NCBI GenBank assembly: GCA_017407995.1 | Contig: JAFQVM010000005.1 | Span: 124,001-188,000, forward strand | Reading direction: 5' to 3' | DNA length: 64,000 nt | Source of the DNA: Clostridia bacterium | Lineage (GTDB): Bacteria > Bacillota > Clostridia > Oscillospirales > Acutalibacteraceae | In this document: one piece after another, positions 24,274 to 32,052 of the stretch | Numbering within the stretch: position 1 is the first letter of the stretch | How the letters are laid out: every line of letters begins with the position of its first letter | Program-made: the position numbers and the translations under genes | Notes under the pieces: model-generated | Seen by the model: only the letters and a program-made list of their open reading frames with translations | Databases searched by the model: none | Told to the model about the DNA's origin: nothing

Positions 24274-25605
24274 TTATTTCTTATCGCTCTCGTCGAAGAT
24301 ATCTCCGCACTCAGGGCAGAACTTCGGAGGGTTGTGCGGGTCTTCGGGCTTCCATCCGCACTTGTCGCACTGATAAAGAGGTGCGCCTGCAGGCTTTTGC
24401 TTTCCGCAGTTCGGACAGAATTTACCCTTGTTAACAGCGCCGCACTCGCAAGTCCAGCCTTCTGCTACAGGCTGTGGTTTGCCACACTCAACACAGAACT
24501 TTCCTGTGTTAACTGCGCCACAGCTGCACTGCCATCCGTTTGCTGCAGGTGCTGCTGGAGCAGGTGCTGCCTGTACGGGTGCTGCCTGCTGCTGTTGCTG
24601 ACCCATAGCAAAAAGATTCTGAGCATTCATGCCGCCTGCCTGCTGTGCAAAGCCCATTCCCATAAAGCCTGTCATAGCGCCAGCCTCGTTCTTTGCAGCA
24701 TCCTGCATAGCCTGTGCCTGTGCACCAACGAGAGTAGCAGCAGCCATAGTCGGGTCACGCATAACAGCGTTGCGCTGAAGCTGCTTTATCATATCCTCGT
24801 CTTCCTTGGGTGCAGTCAGAGAGTTTATACCAAATGAGTAGACAGCTATACCTCGAAGCTCAGTCCACTTCTTTGAAAGAACCTCGTTGAGTGCATCTGC
24901 AAGTTCAATGGTATGACCGGGAAGTGCGCTGTAGCGAATGCCCATTTCCGAAATCTTTGCAAATGCAGGCTGAAGTGCTGTCATAAGCTCTGTCTTGAGC
25001 TGACTGTCAATCTGGTCTCTTGTGTAAGCATCGTCAACATTGCCGCATACGTTTGTATAGAACATAAGCGGGTCAACTATTTTGTAAGAATACTCACCGT
25101 TACAACGAATAGCAATATCCATATCAAGGCCGATATTTTTATCAACTACTCTGAACGGTACCGGGTTTGCTGTACCGTACTTGTTTCCGGGAATTTCCTT
25201 TGTGTTAAAGTAATAGACTCTCTGGTCCTTGCCGGGCTCACCGCCGAATGTAAAACGCTTACCGACTGATGCAAAGCTCTGCTTGATTTTCTCCATGTTG
25301 AGACCGCCATAGAAAATTGACGGCTCTGTGCCTGTGTCATAAACAAATTCACCGGGCTCAGCACAAACCTCAACAACCTTACCCTGGTCAACGATAATCA
25401 TACACTGACCGTCTGCAACAGCAACAATTGAGCCGTTGGAGATTATGTTATCTGTTCCCTTTGTGTTGGAGCTTCTGCCACCTGTTCTCTTTGAACCTTT
25501 GACAACAAGCTCATCCGCCTCAAGTGCCTCACAATAAAAATATTCACGCCATGAATCTGCAAGAGCTCCGCTGAGTGCGCCTATTCCTGCTTTTAAAAGT
25601 CCCAT
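24274..25605 (-). CDS. SPFH-domain protein with zinc ribbons (YdjI-like)
   Basis: The 443-residue protein has an SPFH (flotillin/band 7-like) region at about residues 30-280, a glutamine/alanine/proline-rich linker (FAMGQQQQQAAPVQAAPAPA) and three C-terminal zinc ribbons of the CxCG/CxxCG type (CSCGAVNTGKFCVECGK, CECGAVNKGKFCPNCGK, CDKCGW with CPECGD). In Bacillus subtilis the orthologous YdjI acts with YdjG and YdjH in a membrane complex that recruits PspA under membrane stress. Here the gene is third in a ydjG-ydjH-ydjI-like operon, behind AAGGAGG and followed by a strong terminator. No pspA homologue is present in the window. Confidence 0.85.
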   Translation of the reverse strand: MGLLKAGIGALSGALADSWREYFYCEALEADELVVKGSKRTGGRSSNTKGTDNIISNGSIVAVADGQCMIIVDQGKVVEVCAEPGEFVYDTGTEPSIFYGGLNMEKIKQSFASVGKRFTFGGEPGKDQRVYYFNTKEIPGNKYGTANPVPFRVVDKNIGLDMDIAIRCNGEYSYKIVDPLMFYTNVCGNVDDAYTRDQIDSQLKTELMTALQPAFAKISEMGIRYSALPGHTIELADALNEVLSKKWTELRGIAVYSFGINSLTAPKEDEDMIKQLQRNAVMRDPTMAAATLVGAQAQAMQDAAKNEAGAMTGFMGMGFAQQAGGMNAQNLFAMGQQQQQAAPVQAAPAPAAPAANGWQCSCGAVNTGKFCVECGKPQPVAEGWTCECGAVNKGKFCPNCGKQKPAGAPLYQCDKCGWKPEDPHNPPKFCPECGDIFDESDKK

Positions 25606-25636
25606 ATGTATTTCCTCCTTAAAAATTGTTTACTGA

Positions 25637-27028
25637 TTAAAATTTTCCGCCGCCACCGCCGTGGGTTCTTCCACTTGAGCTGGTGTGTGTTCGGCTACCA
25701 CCCGAAAATCCTCCACCGCCTGACGGTCTGGATGAGCCGCCTGAGCTGTTATTTTTGGGTTTTGCCCTCTTTGTAACTGTATCATAAAGGAAAGTATCCT
25801 TTTGATATCCGATATTAACGCTGTCCTTCTTTATGTACGCATTGGCTTCTCTCTTCGCAACCGCTGTATTCATGCGCCTCTTCATTATATAAACAGCAAT
25901 ACCTGCTACTACAACTGCAAAGGCAAGAATTCCAAGCTCCTTAACAAGGATATCTTCTATCTTTGAGCCTGAGTTGTATTCACCGGACGGGTCATCATAC
26001 CCGTAATAATCATAATACTCGTCGCCGACAATTCCATTCGCATACTCGTAAAGATACCGCTCTACCTCGTTGAGATATGCAGCAAAAGCATCATAGTAGT
26101 CGCCGTTTGAAAGGTCATTAACTATTGTATCTCCCAAATAGTTTATAACACTGTCGTTGAAAACGTCAATACCTTTTCCGTGTGTACTTGTATAGTAATC
26201 ACGACTGTCCATTACAAGCACAAATGCCATTCCGTCGTAGTTTCCGCCGTAACCGTACCCGTTGTAATCATAGAAATCATCTGCATAAGCCTCTACACTT
26301 GGCGCATTGCCAGCCGTAGGGGTAGTATGAATAACAACGTCGTATGAATATTGCTCGATTATTTCCTCTATCTTAGAGACAAGCAACTGTTCCTCAAACG
26401 AAGTCAACAGGTCAGCATCATCGACTACCGACTCCCCTCTGTTTGGCTGAAGCCCCTCTGCTCCCGGTGACAGAGGATTATACGGTTCTAACGGAATAAA
26501 GGATGTCTCTTCATCACTCTTCTTCAACTCTTTGGCAACAGGAGAGCTTTTAAGATAAGCATAAACTTCATCTACATATTTGTCAAATGCACCGTAATAA
26601 TCATAAGAAGATAAAATACTGCCAACAACTGTGTCAAGACTCTCTAAGTCTTCGCCATCATAGACTCTTGTACCAAGTCCAATCTCCTTTATACCGTATA
26701 AACCGCCAGCCTCAAAATAAACAAAAACTATTCCGCTGTCCGGGTCATCGGCACCGTAACCGTTATTGCTGCAAAAATCATCAATATAGTCCTGACTCTC
26801 TTCATAACTTATATTTGCAGATGTTGTATGTATAACGACATCATATGAATACTCTGACTTTATCTGGTCAATCTTTTCTTCAAGGGCTTTCGCCTCATCG
26901 TATTCAAGTAAGGATGCATAGTCTGCTACCGCTTCACCGTCCGTTTGAGGGACTGTGTATCCCCAAGCAGGTATGCACATTGAGAAGCAAAGCACTAACG
27001 ACAAAACTAAAACAGCTAATCTTTTCAT
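25637..27028 (-). CDS. TPM-domain membrane protein with two tandem TPM domains (YdjH-like)
   Basis: The 463-residue protein has a signal peptide or anchor (MKRLAVLVLSLVLCF). Two TPM domains follow, at about residues 30-165 and 195-325. Each contains the repeat SYDVVIHTT followed by DDF-NGYG and an aliphatic strand. A transmembrane helix lies near 365-385, and a basic tail ends in a Gly/Ser-rich stretch (SGRTHGGGGGKF). B. subtilis YdjH has about 254 residues with one TPM domain, so this form is duplicated. The start at 27028 follows GAGGAGGGG. It is the second gene of the operon and probably sits in the membrane with the YdjI- and YdjG-like partners. Confidence 0.82.
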   Translation of the reverse strand: MKRLAVLVLSLVLCFSMCIPAWGYTVPQTDGEAVADYASLLEYDEAKALEEKIDQIKSEYSYDVVIHTTSANISYEESQDYIDDFCSNNGYGADDPDSGIVFVYFEAGGLYGIKEIGLGTRVYDGEDLESLDTVVGSILSSYDYYGAFDKYVDEVYAYLKSSPVAKELKKSDEETSFIPLEPYNPLSPGAEGLQPNRGESVVDDADLLTSFEEQLLVSKIEEIIEQYSYDVVIHTTPTAGNAPSVEAYADDFYDYNGYGYGGNYDGMAFVLVMDSRDYYTSTHGKGIDVFNDSVINYLGDTIVNDLSNGDYYDAFAAYLNEVERYLYEYANGIVGDEYYDYYGYDDPSGEYNSGSKIEDILVKELGILAFAVVVAGIAVYIMKRRMNTAVAKREANAYIKKDSVNIGYQKDTFLYDTVTKRAKPKNNSSGGSSRPSGGGGFSGGSRTHTSSSGRTHGGGGGKF

Positions 27029-27039
27029 AATGCCCCTCC

Positions 27040-28107
27040 TCAATTCAGAAACAGGAAAATCTGACCTACGGCAAATGCCGCAGCAGCTATTCCGAGCATC
27101 CACTTGATAACCTTACCTTTGTCAACCGGCAACTCACCGACAAGCTTACCTGTCTGTCCGTTCATTGCAAAAGTATACGGTTTATCCTTGTATCTGGTGG
27201 TGAGCATCCATACGGGCAAAAGAGCATACTTCGCCTTTCCGCTTCTGATATTAACGCTCTGACTTTTAGGAATAACCGTTGCATAGCCTTTGACTGTTGA
27301 ACGAAAAGTCTCGTTTGTACTCGCATTTACACGCTCGTTTACATGAGGCTCACACGCCGATGCCTGAACATCGTATTTATCAGCAAGATATCCCGAAAGA
27401 TATGCCGGAGCAAATTCCTGCATCTCGCTGTAATCAAACGGCTCTATCGCATCCATATATCTGTCTTCCATCTTGCTTGAACCGTCCGCAGGAATACGCT
27501 CAAACTCCATGGAGCCGCCACGGGCTACCGCAAAGTGCGAAGTCTTGGTATAGATATAACGACTGTCGCTCCAAGTTCTCACACGTGTTGCGTCATAGAC
27601 GATATTAGCATCAACTCCGCAATCAAACAGCCAGAAAGGAACGTAAACACCGCTTATCTTCTCAATACGGTTCTCATCCTTAAACTCTTTTGGTAACAAC
27701 GGCTTTTTATTATAAAAATTTTTAAGTGCCGTCTTGGCATCTTCTTTAGTAAGCTTAAACGGTATGACGTAATCCGGCTTATCTATACCCGAAAGTTTCT
27801 TATTCATAATTACCGGACTTCCGCAATATACACACTCAGTCGCAGCCGTAGTTTCATCGCCGACTATCTCTGCACCGCAGTACTCACATATGTAAGATAC
27901 ACTGCCTGTCACAACCTGCTCTCGTTCGGTCTCTTGTTCCCAAACATACTCAGACGGAGCTTCACTCTTTTTGAGCATCTGCTCGTATTCTTCAAGCTGT
28001 TCCTTCGCAAATACGCTGTCACAGCTCTCACACCTAAACTGTTGGCCCGTACTGTCAAACAAAATATTGCCTCCGCAGTTCGGACATTTAAATGTCATCA
28101 GTTCCAT
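27040..28107 (-). CDS. Zinc-ribbon membrane protein (YdjG-like)
   Basis: The 355-residue protein opens with a TFIIB-type zinc ribbon (FKCPNCGGNILFDSTGQQF, then CESCDSVF). A second CxxC pair follows near residues 75-100 (CEYCGAEIV, CVYCGSPVI). The middle region PVWMLTTRYKDKPYTFAMNG is typical of YdjG relatives, and one transmembrane helix ends the protein (MLGIAAAAFAVGQIFLFL). It is the first gene of the ydjGHI-type operon, 11 bases before the double-TPM gene. By analogy with B. subtilis it would be part of a complex that recruits a PspA/IM30 protein to damaged membrane. GAGGGAGG precedes the ATG. Confidence 0.84.
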   Translation of the reverse strand: MELMTFKCPNCGGNILFDSTGQQFRCESCDSVFAKEQLEEYEQMLKKSEAPSEYVWEQETEREQVVTGSVSYICEYCGAEIVGDETTAATECVYCGSPVIMNKKLSGIDKPDYVIPFKLTKEDAKTALKNFYNKKPLLPKEFKDENRIEKISGVYVPFWLFDCGVDANIVYDATRVRTWSDSRYIYTKTSHFAVARGGSMEFERIPADGSSKMEDRYMDAIEPFDYSEMQEFAPAYLSGYLADKYDVQASACEPHVNERVNASTNETFRSTVKGYATVIPKSQSVNIRSGKAKYALLPVWMLTTRYKDKPYTFAMNGQTGKLVGELPVDKGKVIKWMLGIAAAAFAVGQIFLFLN

Positions 28108-28148
28108 ATCATGCCTCCCTCTTAGACGTTAGTTTACCGTCTCAATAT

Positions 28149-28177
28149 ATTTTAACATTTATATTCAGTATTGTCGA
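28149..28177 (-). promoter_or_regulatory. Promoter of the ydjGHI-type operon
   Basis: On the minus strand TCGACA, 17 bases, TAAAAT. No sigma-W-like TGAAAC/CGTA pair was found, unlike the B. subtilis operon. Confidence 0.5.
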
Positions 28178-28242
28178 GATAAAACTCACCTGATTTTTAA
28201 AATATTGTTAAAAAAGCGTTATACATCAAAGGAGTAAAATAT

Positions 28243-28641
28243 ATGAAGATTAAAAAAGTTGAGGACTCCAAAACAGTCATGACTGAACTTGTGCTGTCGT
28301 CACACGTCAACGGCTCAGGCAGACTTTTCGGCGGTCAGCTAATGGCATGGATGGACATTGCAGGAGCAATATGCGCAAGGAGACACTGCCAATGCACTGT
28401 GGTAACCGCAAGCGCCACGGACCTAAATTTCTATCTGCCCGCTGTGCCTAACGACCTGATTGTTATCACCTCAGAGATTGAGAGTGTAGGTAACACATCA
28501 ATGAAAGTGCGTATAACCGTAGAGGTTGAGGAGTTCAGCAAAAGAGAGACAAGACGTAAAAAAACCTGCAGCGCTCTGTTCACATATGTTGCAATAGATG
28601 AAAATGGCGTTAAACACACAGTGCCGAGGTTGAAAAAATAA
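28243..28641 (+). CDS. Acyl-CoA thioesterase, hotdog fold (YciA/BACH type)
   Basis: The 132-residue protein has the hotdog-fold acyl-CoA thioesterase pattern: VNGSGRLFGGQLMAWMDIAG with the catalytic Asp and helix start, then VTASATDLNFYLP and EVGNTSMKVRITVEVE-like strands. It hydrolyses acyl-CoA to free acid and CoA in the cytoplasm, with broad chain-length preference in this family. It is a single gene behind AAAGGAG and ends at a hairpin shared with the convergent hydrolase. It is divergent from the ydjGHI-type operon, which is suggestive of lipid homeostasis but not strong evidence. Confidence 0.85.
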   Translation: MKIKKVEDSKTVMTELVLSSHVNGSGRLFGGQLMAWMDIAGAICARRHCQCTVVTASATDLNFYLPAVPNDLIVITSEIESVGNTSMKVRITVEVEEFSKRETRRKKTCSALFTYVAIDENGVKHTVPRLKK

Positions 28642-28644
28642 TAT

Positions 28645-28674
28645 AAGCGCCGCACAAAGTACGGCGCTTTTTCA
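28645..28674. terminator. Bidirectional terminator
   Basis: AAGCGCCG and CGGCGCTT around nine bases with a T-run to the right; it lies between convergent genes and slightly overlaps the hydrolase stop. Confidence 0.8.
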
Positions 28675-29349
28675 CCAATTTTCATATGAAAGCCTATATT
28701 GAAGTCTTTTAAGTTCTTCTCTATGGGCTTTATAATCGGGGTCACGACTTTCTACCAAATCCCAAAAAGCGTTGGAATGATTCATCTGCTTTAAATGCGA
28801 AAGCTCATGGATTATGCAGTAATCCACCGCTTGCGGCGGTGCCATTATCAAGAACAGCGAGAAGTTGAGATTTCCTTTTGACGTACAAGAACCCCAACGT
28901 GTTCTTGCCGAATTTATCTTCACAGAGTTTACACTCTCTCCAAGGCTCTGTGCAAGTTCATATGTACGCTTTTTTATGTAATCTTTGGCTATTGAGCGAT
29001 AGACTTCTTTGAGTACGGATATTACTTCACCGTCTACCGTGGTTTTCGGCAGATAAAAGCTCTCACCGTCAAAGCCCGCAGCTTTTCCGTCTGTTTTGCG
29101 CAGAGGATATTCTTTACCGAGCAGCAAAAGCTTTGAGTTCTCATCAGGATTAAATGTCTCGGCGCTTTCTCTACGTCTGCTCATCTCATCGAGATGCTTT
29201 TGAATCCAATCCTGTTTTTGAAAAAGAAAGCTCTCAATTTCACGCACACTCATTCTTTTAGGTGCGCTGACTTTTATCTTTGCATCCTTTGTGATTTTGA
29301 CAGAGAGTGTACGTCTGTTTGAACGTTGAAGCTCATATTCAAACATCAA
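28672..29349 (-). CDS. YgjP-type zinc metallopeptidase-like hydrolase
   Basis: The 225-residue protein has the YgjP/DUF45 zinc-hydrolase arrangement. The N-terminal beta-rich part includes RRTLSVKITKDAKIKVSAP, followed by SARTRWGSCTSKGNLNFS and the zinc motif YCIIHELSHLKQMNHSNAFW. HELSH supplies two His ligands and the catalytic Glu. The family is related to SprT and WLM proteases, and some members act on DNA-protein crosslinks. The physiological target is unknown. Its ATG overlaps the stop of the upstream DHDPS-family gene by four bases, so the two are translationally coupled. Confidence 0.85.
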   Translation of the reverse strand: MMFEYELQRSNRRTLSVKITKDAKIKVSAPKRMSVREIESFLFQKQDWIQKHLDEMSRRRESAETFNPDENSKLLLLGKEYPLRKTDGKAAGFDGESFYLPKTTVDGEVISVLKEVYRSIAKDYIKKRTYELAQSLGESVNSVKINSARTRWGSCTSKGNLNFSLFLIMAPPQAVDYCIIHELSHLKQMNHSNAFWDLVESRDPDYKAHREELKRLQYRLSYENW

Positions 29350-30269
29350 TCTATACCCATACTCTCTTTGAAAGCTATTGTAACATCACGCATCTGCTCT
29401 ATCTCCATACGGCGGCTGAGTGTAAAGCCTGACGCATCCTTTGAACGGCAGTTGTAGCCCATAGGCAGACCCTCAAGAGAAAGATAATATTTTGCATTGA
29501 CGGGATACATCTGACACTCCGCAAGAGATGCAAAACCAAGAAAAGCCTGAACTTTCTCTGCCTTTTCAGGCTCTTTTTCAAAGTTTTTACAAAGCCATGA
29601 ATATATCTCAGGATGGAAGTTTGCCATAACTCCCGAAAATCCTGCACAGCCCATTTTGAGTGTTTCCAAAAGGCTTGCAGAGTTTGCATTGTATATTTTA
29701 AGGCCAAGTCCGTCAACAGCATTGAGCTTTTCCTTTATCATTTCAGGGTCGCAACAGGTATCCTTAAGGAATGTGAATCTGCCCGTTGATGCAAGCTCTT
29801 TGAGCACTTCAGGCGTCATGAGACGCTTATAAGGATAGGGACACTCATATATACCAAAAGTTATATCGCCGATTGCATCGACTGCCTTCTCCATATTTTT
29901 AAGAAATACACTGTCGCTCTCATCCTCTTTTGCAAAACGGTTTGAGATAAAAACATATGAGTCTATACCCTCTTGAACGAAAGCTTTTGCTTCCTCTATC
30001 TGCTTATCGAGGTCATCAGCAACGTGACCTGATGCTACGACCGATATATTCTTTGGTGTGTGCTTCATCACAAAGCGCAACAACTCAAGTCGTTCCTCAA
30101 AAGACAGAAAGAATATCTCGCTCGACTGGCAGATAGCAAATATGCCGTCAACACCCTTTTGAGCGTACCACTCGATAAGAGCTTCGACAGCGTTGTAGTC
30201 AATCTTGTTATCCTGTGTAAATGGCGTTATCATTGTCGGATATACGCCGTTGGGTATAGTCTTTTTCAT
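29346..30269 (-). CDS. DHDPS/N-acetylneuraminate lyase family aldolase
   Basis: The 307-residue class I aldolase begins NGVYPTMITPFTQDN and carries the Schiff-base lysine in FTFLKDTCCD and the catalytic tyrosine in FGIYECPYPYKR. It is divergent from a standard DapA: CDP and NSASLLETLKMGC replace usual substrate-loop sequences. Since diaminopimelate dehydrogenase exists at 1488, a lysine-pathway role is possible, but sialic-acid or keto-sugar aldolase activity is equally plausible. The start at 30269 follows AGAGGG; the longer frame has no site and runs into the terminator hairpin. It is coupled to the YgjP-type gene. Confidence 0.78.
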   Translation of the reverse strand: MKKTIPNGVYPTMITPFTQDNKIDYNAVEALIEWYAQKGVDGIFAICQSSEIFFLSFEERLELLRFVMKHTPKNISVVASGHVADDLDKQIEEAKAFVQEGIDSYVFISNRFAKEDESDSVFLKNMEKAVDAIGDITFGIYECPYPYKRLMTPEVLKELASTGRFTFLKDTCCDPEMIKEKLNAVDGLGLKIYNANSASLLETLKMGCAGFSGVMANFHPEIYSWLCKNFEKEPEKAEKVQAFLGFASLAECQMYPVNAKYYLSLEGLPMGYNCRSKDASGFTLSRRMEIEQMRDVTIAFKESMGID

Positions 30270-30281
30270 CAGTATCCCTCT

Positions 30282-30317
30282 AAAAAATAAAATGGAGCTG
30301 TCACTCATAACAGCTCC
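30282..30317 (-). terminator. Terminator of the spoIIA operon
   Basis: GGAGCTGT and ACAGCTCC around eight bases, followed on the minus strand by ATTTTATTTTTT. Confidence 0.75.
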
Positions 30318-30345
30318 TTAAGTTTAAGCCTATATCATTTTTTTG

Positions 30346-31008
30346 TCAAGCCGAAAGATTGCGTCTCAAAAGCGCCAATACCGCCTTTTCACGCCGTGAC
30401 ACCTGCACCTGCGACATACCCAGAACTTCCGCTGTTCTGCTTTGTGTAAAGCCGCTGTAATAGCGCAGTTTTATCATCTCCCTGTCCCTGTCGTCTAACA
30501 TGGATATGACCTCACGCAGAGCTATAAGGTCAGAGGTTATCATCTCGGGAGAGTCTACAGGTACATCGATTTGACCTCCGCCGTCATCGTCCGAGGCGGT
30601 GAGCGAAACTGTAGGCATAGCAACATTCATAAGCTGTGCTGTCTGCGCAACGTCAAGCCCCAGCCTGTCGGCAAGTTCTGTTATCGTAGGCTCCTGACCG
30701 AGCTCCAACGTCAGCTTCTCCTTCTCACGCATTGCAGCTCGTGCCTTCTCTTTGAGCGCTCTGCCCACCTTGACAGAGCCGCCGTCACGAAAAATACGCT
30801 TTATCTCACCGAGTATTACAGGCACAGCATAGGTCGAGAATGAAAAGCCCCTGTCAGGGTCGAAATTCTCCGCCGCCTTTATAAGCCCTACACAGCCCGC
30901 CTGAAAGAGGTCGTCATATTCAACACCTCTGCTTCTGAATTTATTAGCACACGAATGCACGAGACCTATATTCTGTTCAACAAGAGCGTTTCGCTCATCC
31001 CTGTCCAT
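30346..31008 (-). CDS. sigF: RNA polymerase sporulation sigma factor F
   Basis: The 220-residue sigma-70 family protein has region 2 with DLFQAGCVGLIKAAENFDP and FSFSTYAVPVILGEIKR, region 3 near VKVGRALKEKARAA, and region 4 ending QSRTAEVLGMSQVQVSRREK. It is the first forespore-specific sigma factor, held inactive by SpoIIAB. It is the last gene of the spoIIA operon, overlapping spoIIAB. The ATG at 31008 directly follows a GTG; AAGGGG precedes both. Its presence shows that the organism carries the core endospore programme. Confidence 0.95.
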   Translation of the reverse strand: MDRDERNALVEQNIGLVHSCANKFRSRGVEYDDLFQAGCVGLIKAAENFDPDRGFSFSTYAVPVILGEIKRIFRDGGSVKVGRALKEKARAAMREKEKLTLELGQEPTITELADRLGLDVAQTAQLMNVAMPTVSLTASDDDGGGQIDVPVDSPEMITSDLIALREVISMLDDRDREMIKLRYYSGFTQSRTAEVLGMSQVQVSRREKAVLALLRRNLSA

Positions 31009-31438
31009 CACAGCGCCCCTTGATAAGTTTATCCATGGTTACTGTTGTACCCTTGCCCGGTGTTGAACGCACACGCACTTTATCCATAAAGCTCTCCATA
31101 ACTGCAAATCCAAGTCCCGCACGCTCACCGCCTAAAGTTGTAAAAAGCGGTTCCATTGCCTGTTTTATATTGATTATCCCGCAGCCTTTATCCTTGATAC
31201 GCACACGCACCATTCCGTTTTCATAGAGTCCAACCCATATGTATATATCGCCTACCGTTTCGGGATATGCATGCACAATGCAGTTGGTAACCGCCTCGCT
31301 GACCGCCGTTTTGATATCTGAAATCTCTTCTACCGTCGGGTCATGCTGCGCCGCAAATGCCGACACCGCCACTCTGGCAAAGCTCTCATTGACTGAGCGG
31401 CTTTCCAAGGTCATCTTCATTTGATTAATCGCTTTCAT
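30995..31438 (-). CDS. spoIIAB: Anti-sigma F factor / serine kinase
   Basis: The 147-residue protein is a GHKL-type ATPase kinase with the N-box AVSEAVTNCIVHAYP, the G1 box IKDKGCGI and GGERAGLGFAVMESFMD near the C-terminus. It binds sigma F and phosphorylates SpoIIAA, so the forespore programme starts only when SpoIIAA is dephosphorylated. It overlaps spoIIAA by 14 bases and sigF by 14 bases, the standard tightly coupled spoIIA arrangement. The start at 31438 (MKAINQMK) fits family N-termini better than the frame's first ATG nine bases earlier. Confidence 0.95.
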   Translation of the reverse strand: MKAINQMKMTLESRSVNESFARVAVSAFAAQHDPTVEEISDIKTAVSEAVTNCIVHAYPETVGDIYIWVGLYENGMVRVRIKDKGCGIINIKQAMEPLFTTLGGERAGLGFAVMESFMDKVRVRSTPGKGTTVTMDKLIKGRCDGQG

Positions 31439-31757
31439 TTTCCTCATCCTTTCTCTTCAACATACACAGCGACTGCATACCCGCAAGCTTCATCACCTTA
31501 TAATTTCTGTCGCTGAGATTTACAACCTCAAGCTGACCGCCCCAGGCTTGTAAAAGACGGTACCGCCCCATTACAAGTCCTATTGCGGAGCTGTCCATAA
31601 AAGACACCTCTGTGAAATCAAGACGTAAAGTTTTCGGCTGCTGTGCCGAAATTGCCGAGTCAATGTCCATTCTTATTGCTGCAGCTGTGTGATGGTCTAT
31701 TTCGCCGCTTAACAACGCCGTAACTCTGAGCGCATTTGATAATATTTCAACGCCCAT
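31425..31757 (-). CDS. spoIIAA: Anti-sigma F factor antagonist
   Basis: The 110-residue STAS-domain protein has the phosphorylation loop VSFMDSSAIGLVMGRY, where the Ser after Asp is the SpoIIAB target. It frees sigma F by binding SpoIIAB when unphosphorylated. It is the first gene of the operon, with AAAGGAGGG before the ATG. The acidic tail (KRKDEENESD) extends past the usual STAS end. I see no convincing sigma-H promoter (AGGAnnT/GAAT) upstream, although the operon is normally under sigma H. Confidence 0.93.
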   Translation of the reverse strand: MGVEILSNALRVTALLSGEIDHHTAAAIRMDIDSAISAQQPKTLRLDFTEVSFMDSSAIGLVMGRYRLLQAWGGQLEVVNLSDRNYKVMKLAGMQSLCMLKRKDEENESD

Positions 31758-31860
31758 AATATCCCTCCTTTGGTTTTAGCTTTTCCTGTTTTTTTACTTA
31801 TATCCTTATTTTGGTAAATGTTTTTCCGCAGTCCTGCAATCTTTATCATAGTAAGAACTA

Positions 31861-31975
31861 AAAAAAATTGCGTGAGACAAGACACAAGATTCCGGGAATA
31901 AAGGAATGTACTTTGTGTACGTGACTGAAATCCGCAGGTCCTTGTAACGCCGTATCACACGATTTTTCCGCAGTT
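31861..31975 (-). other. Possible structured RNA or leader upstream of spoIIA
   Basis: This gene-free stretch between the folC terminator and spoIIAA is GC-richer than ordinary spacer and contains complementary pieces. On the minus strand GCGTTACAAG can pair with CTTGTCTCACGC, GTAC pairs around ACAAA, and ATTCC pairs with GGAAT. It ends in CACGCAATTTTTTTT, which could terminate a short RNA. I recognise no known RNA family. It could be a small RNA or an attenuating leader, or decayed sequence. Confidence 0.35.
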
Positions 31976-31981
31976 CGTAAA

Positions 31982-32021
31982 TAAAAAAGATGTCTTAACC
32001 TTTATTAGGATAAGACATCTT
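31982..32021 (-). terminator. Terminator of folC
   Basis: AAGATGTCTTA and TAAGACATCTT around 13 bases, followed on the minus strand by TTTTTAT. Confidence 0.85.
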
Positions 32022-32052
32022 ATATAAAAATATTGACGAAAGCGGTCACGCT

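Noticed and set aside
31758..31860. Sigma-H promoter for spoIIA
   Set aside because: An AGGACTG sequence occurs on the minus strand, but no GAAT-type -10 lies at the right distance.
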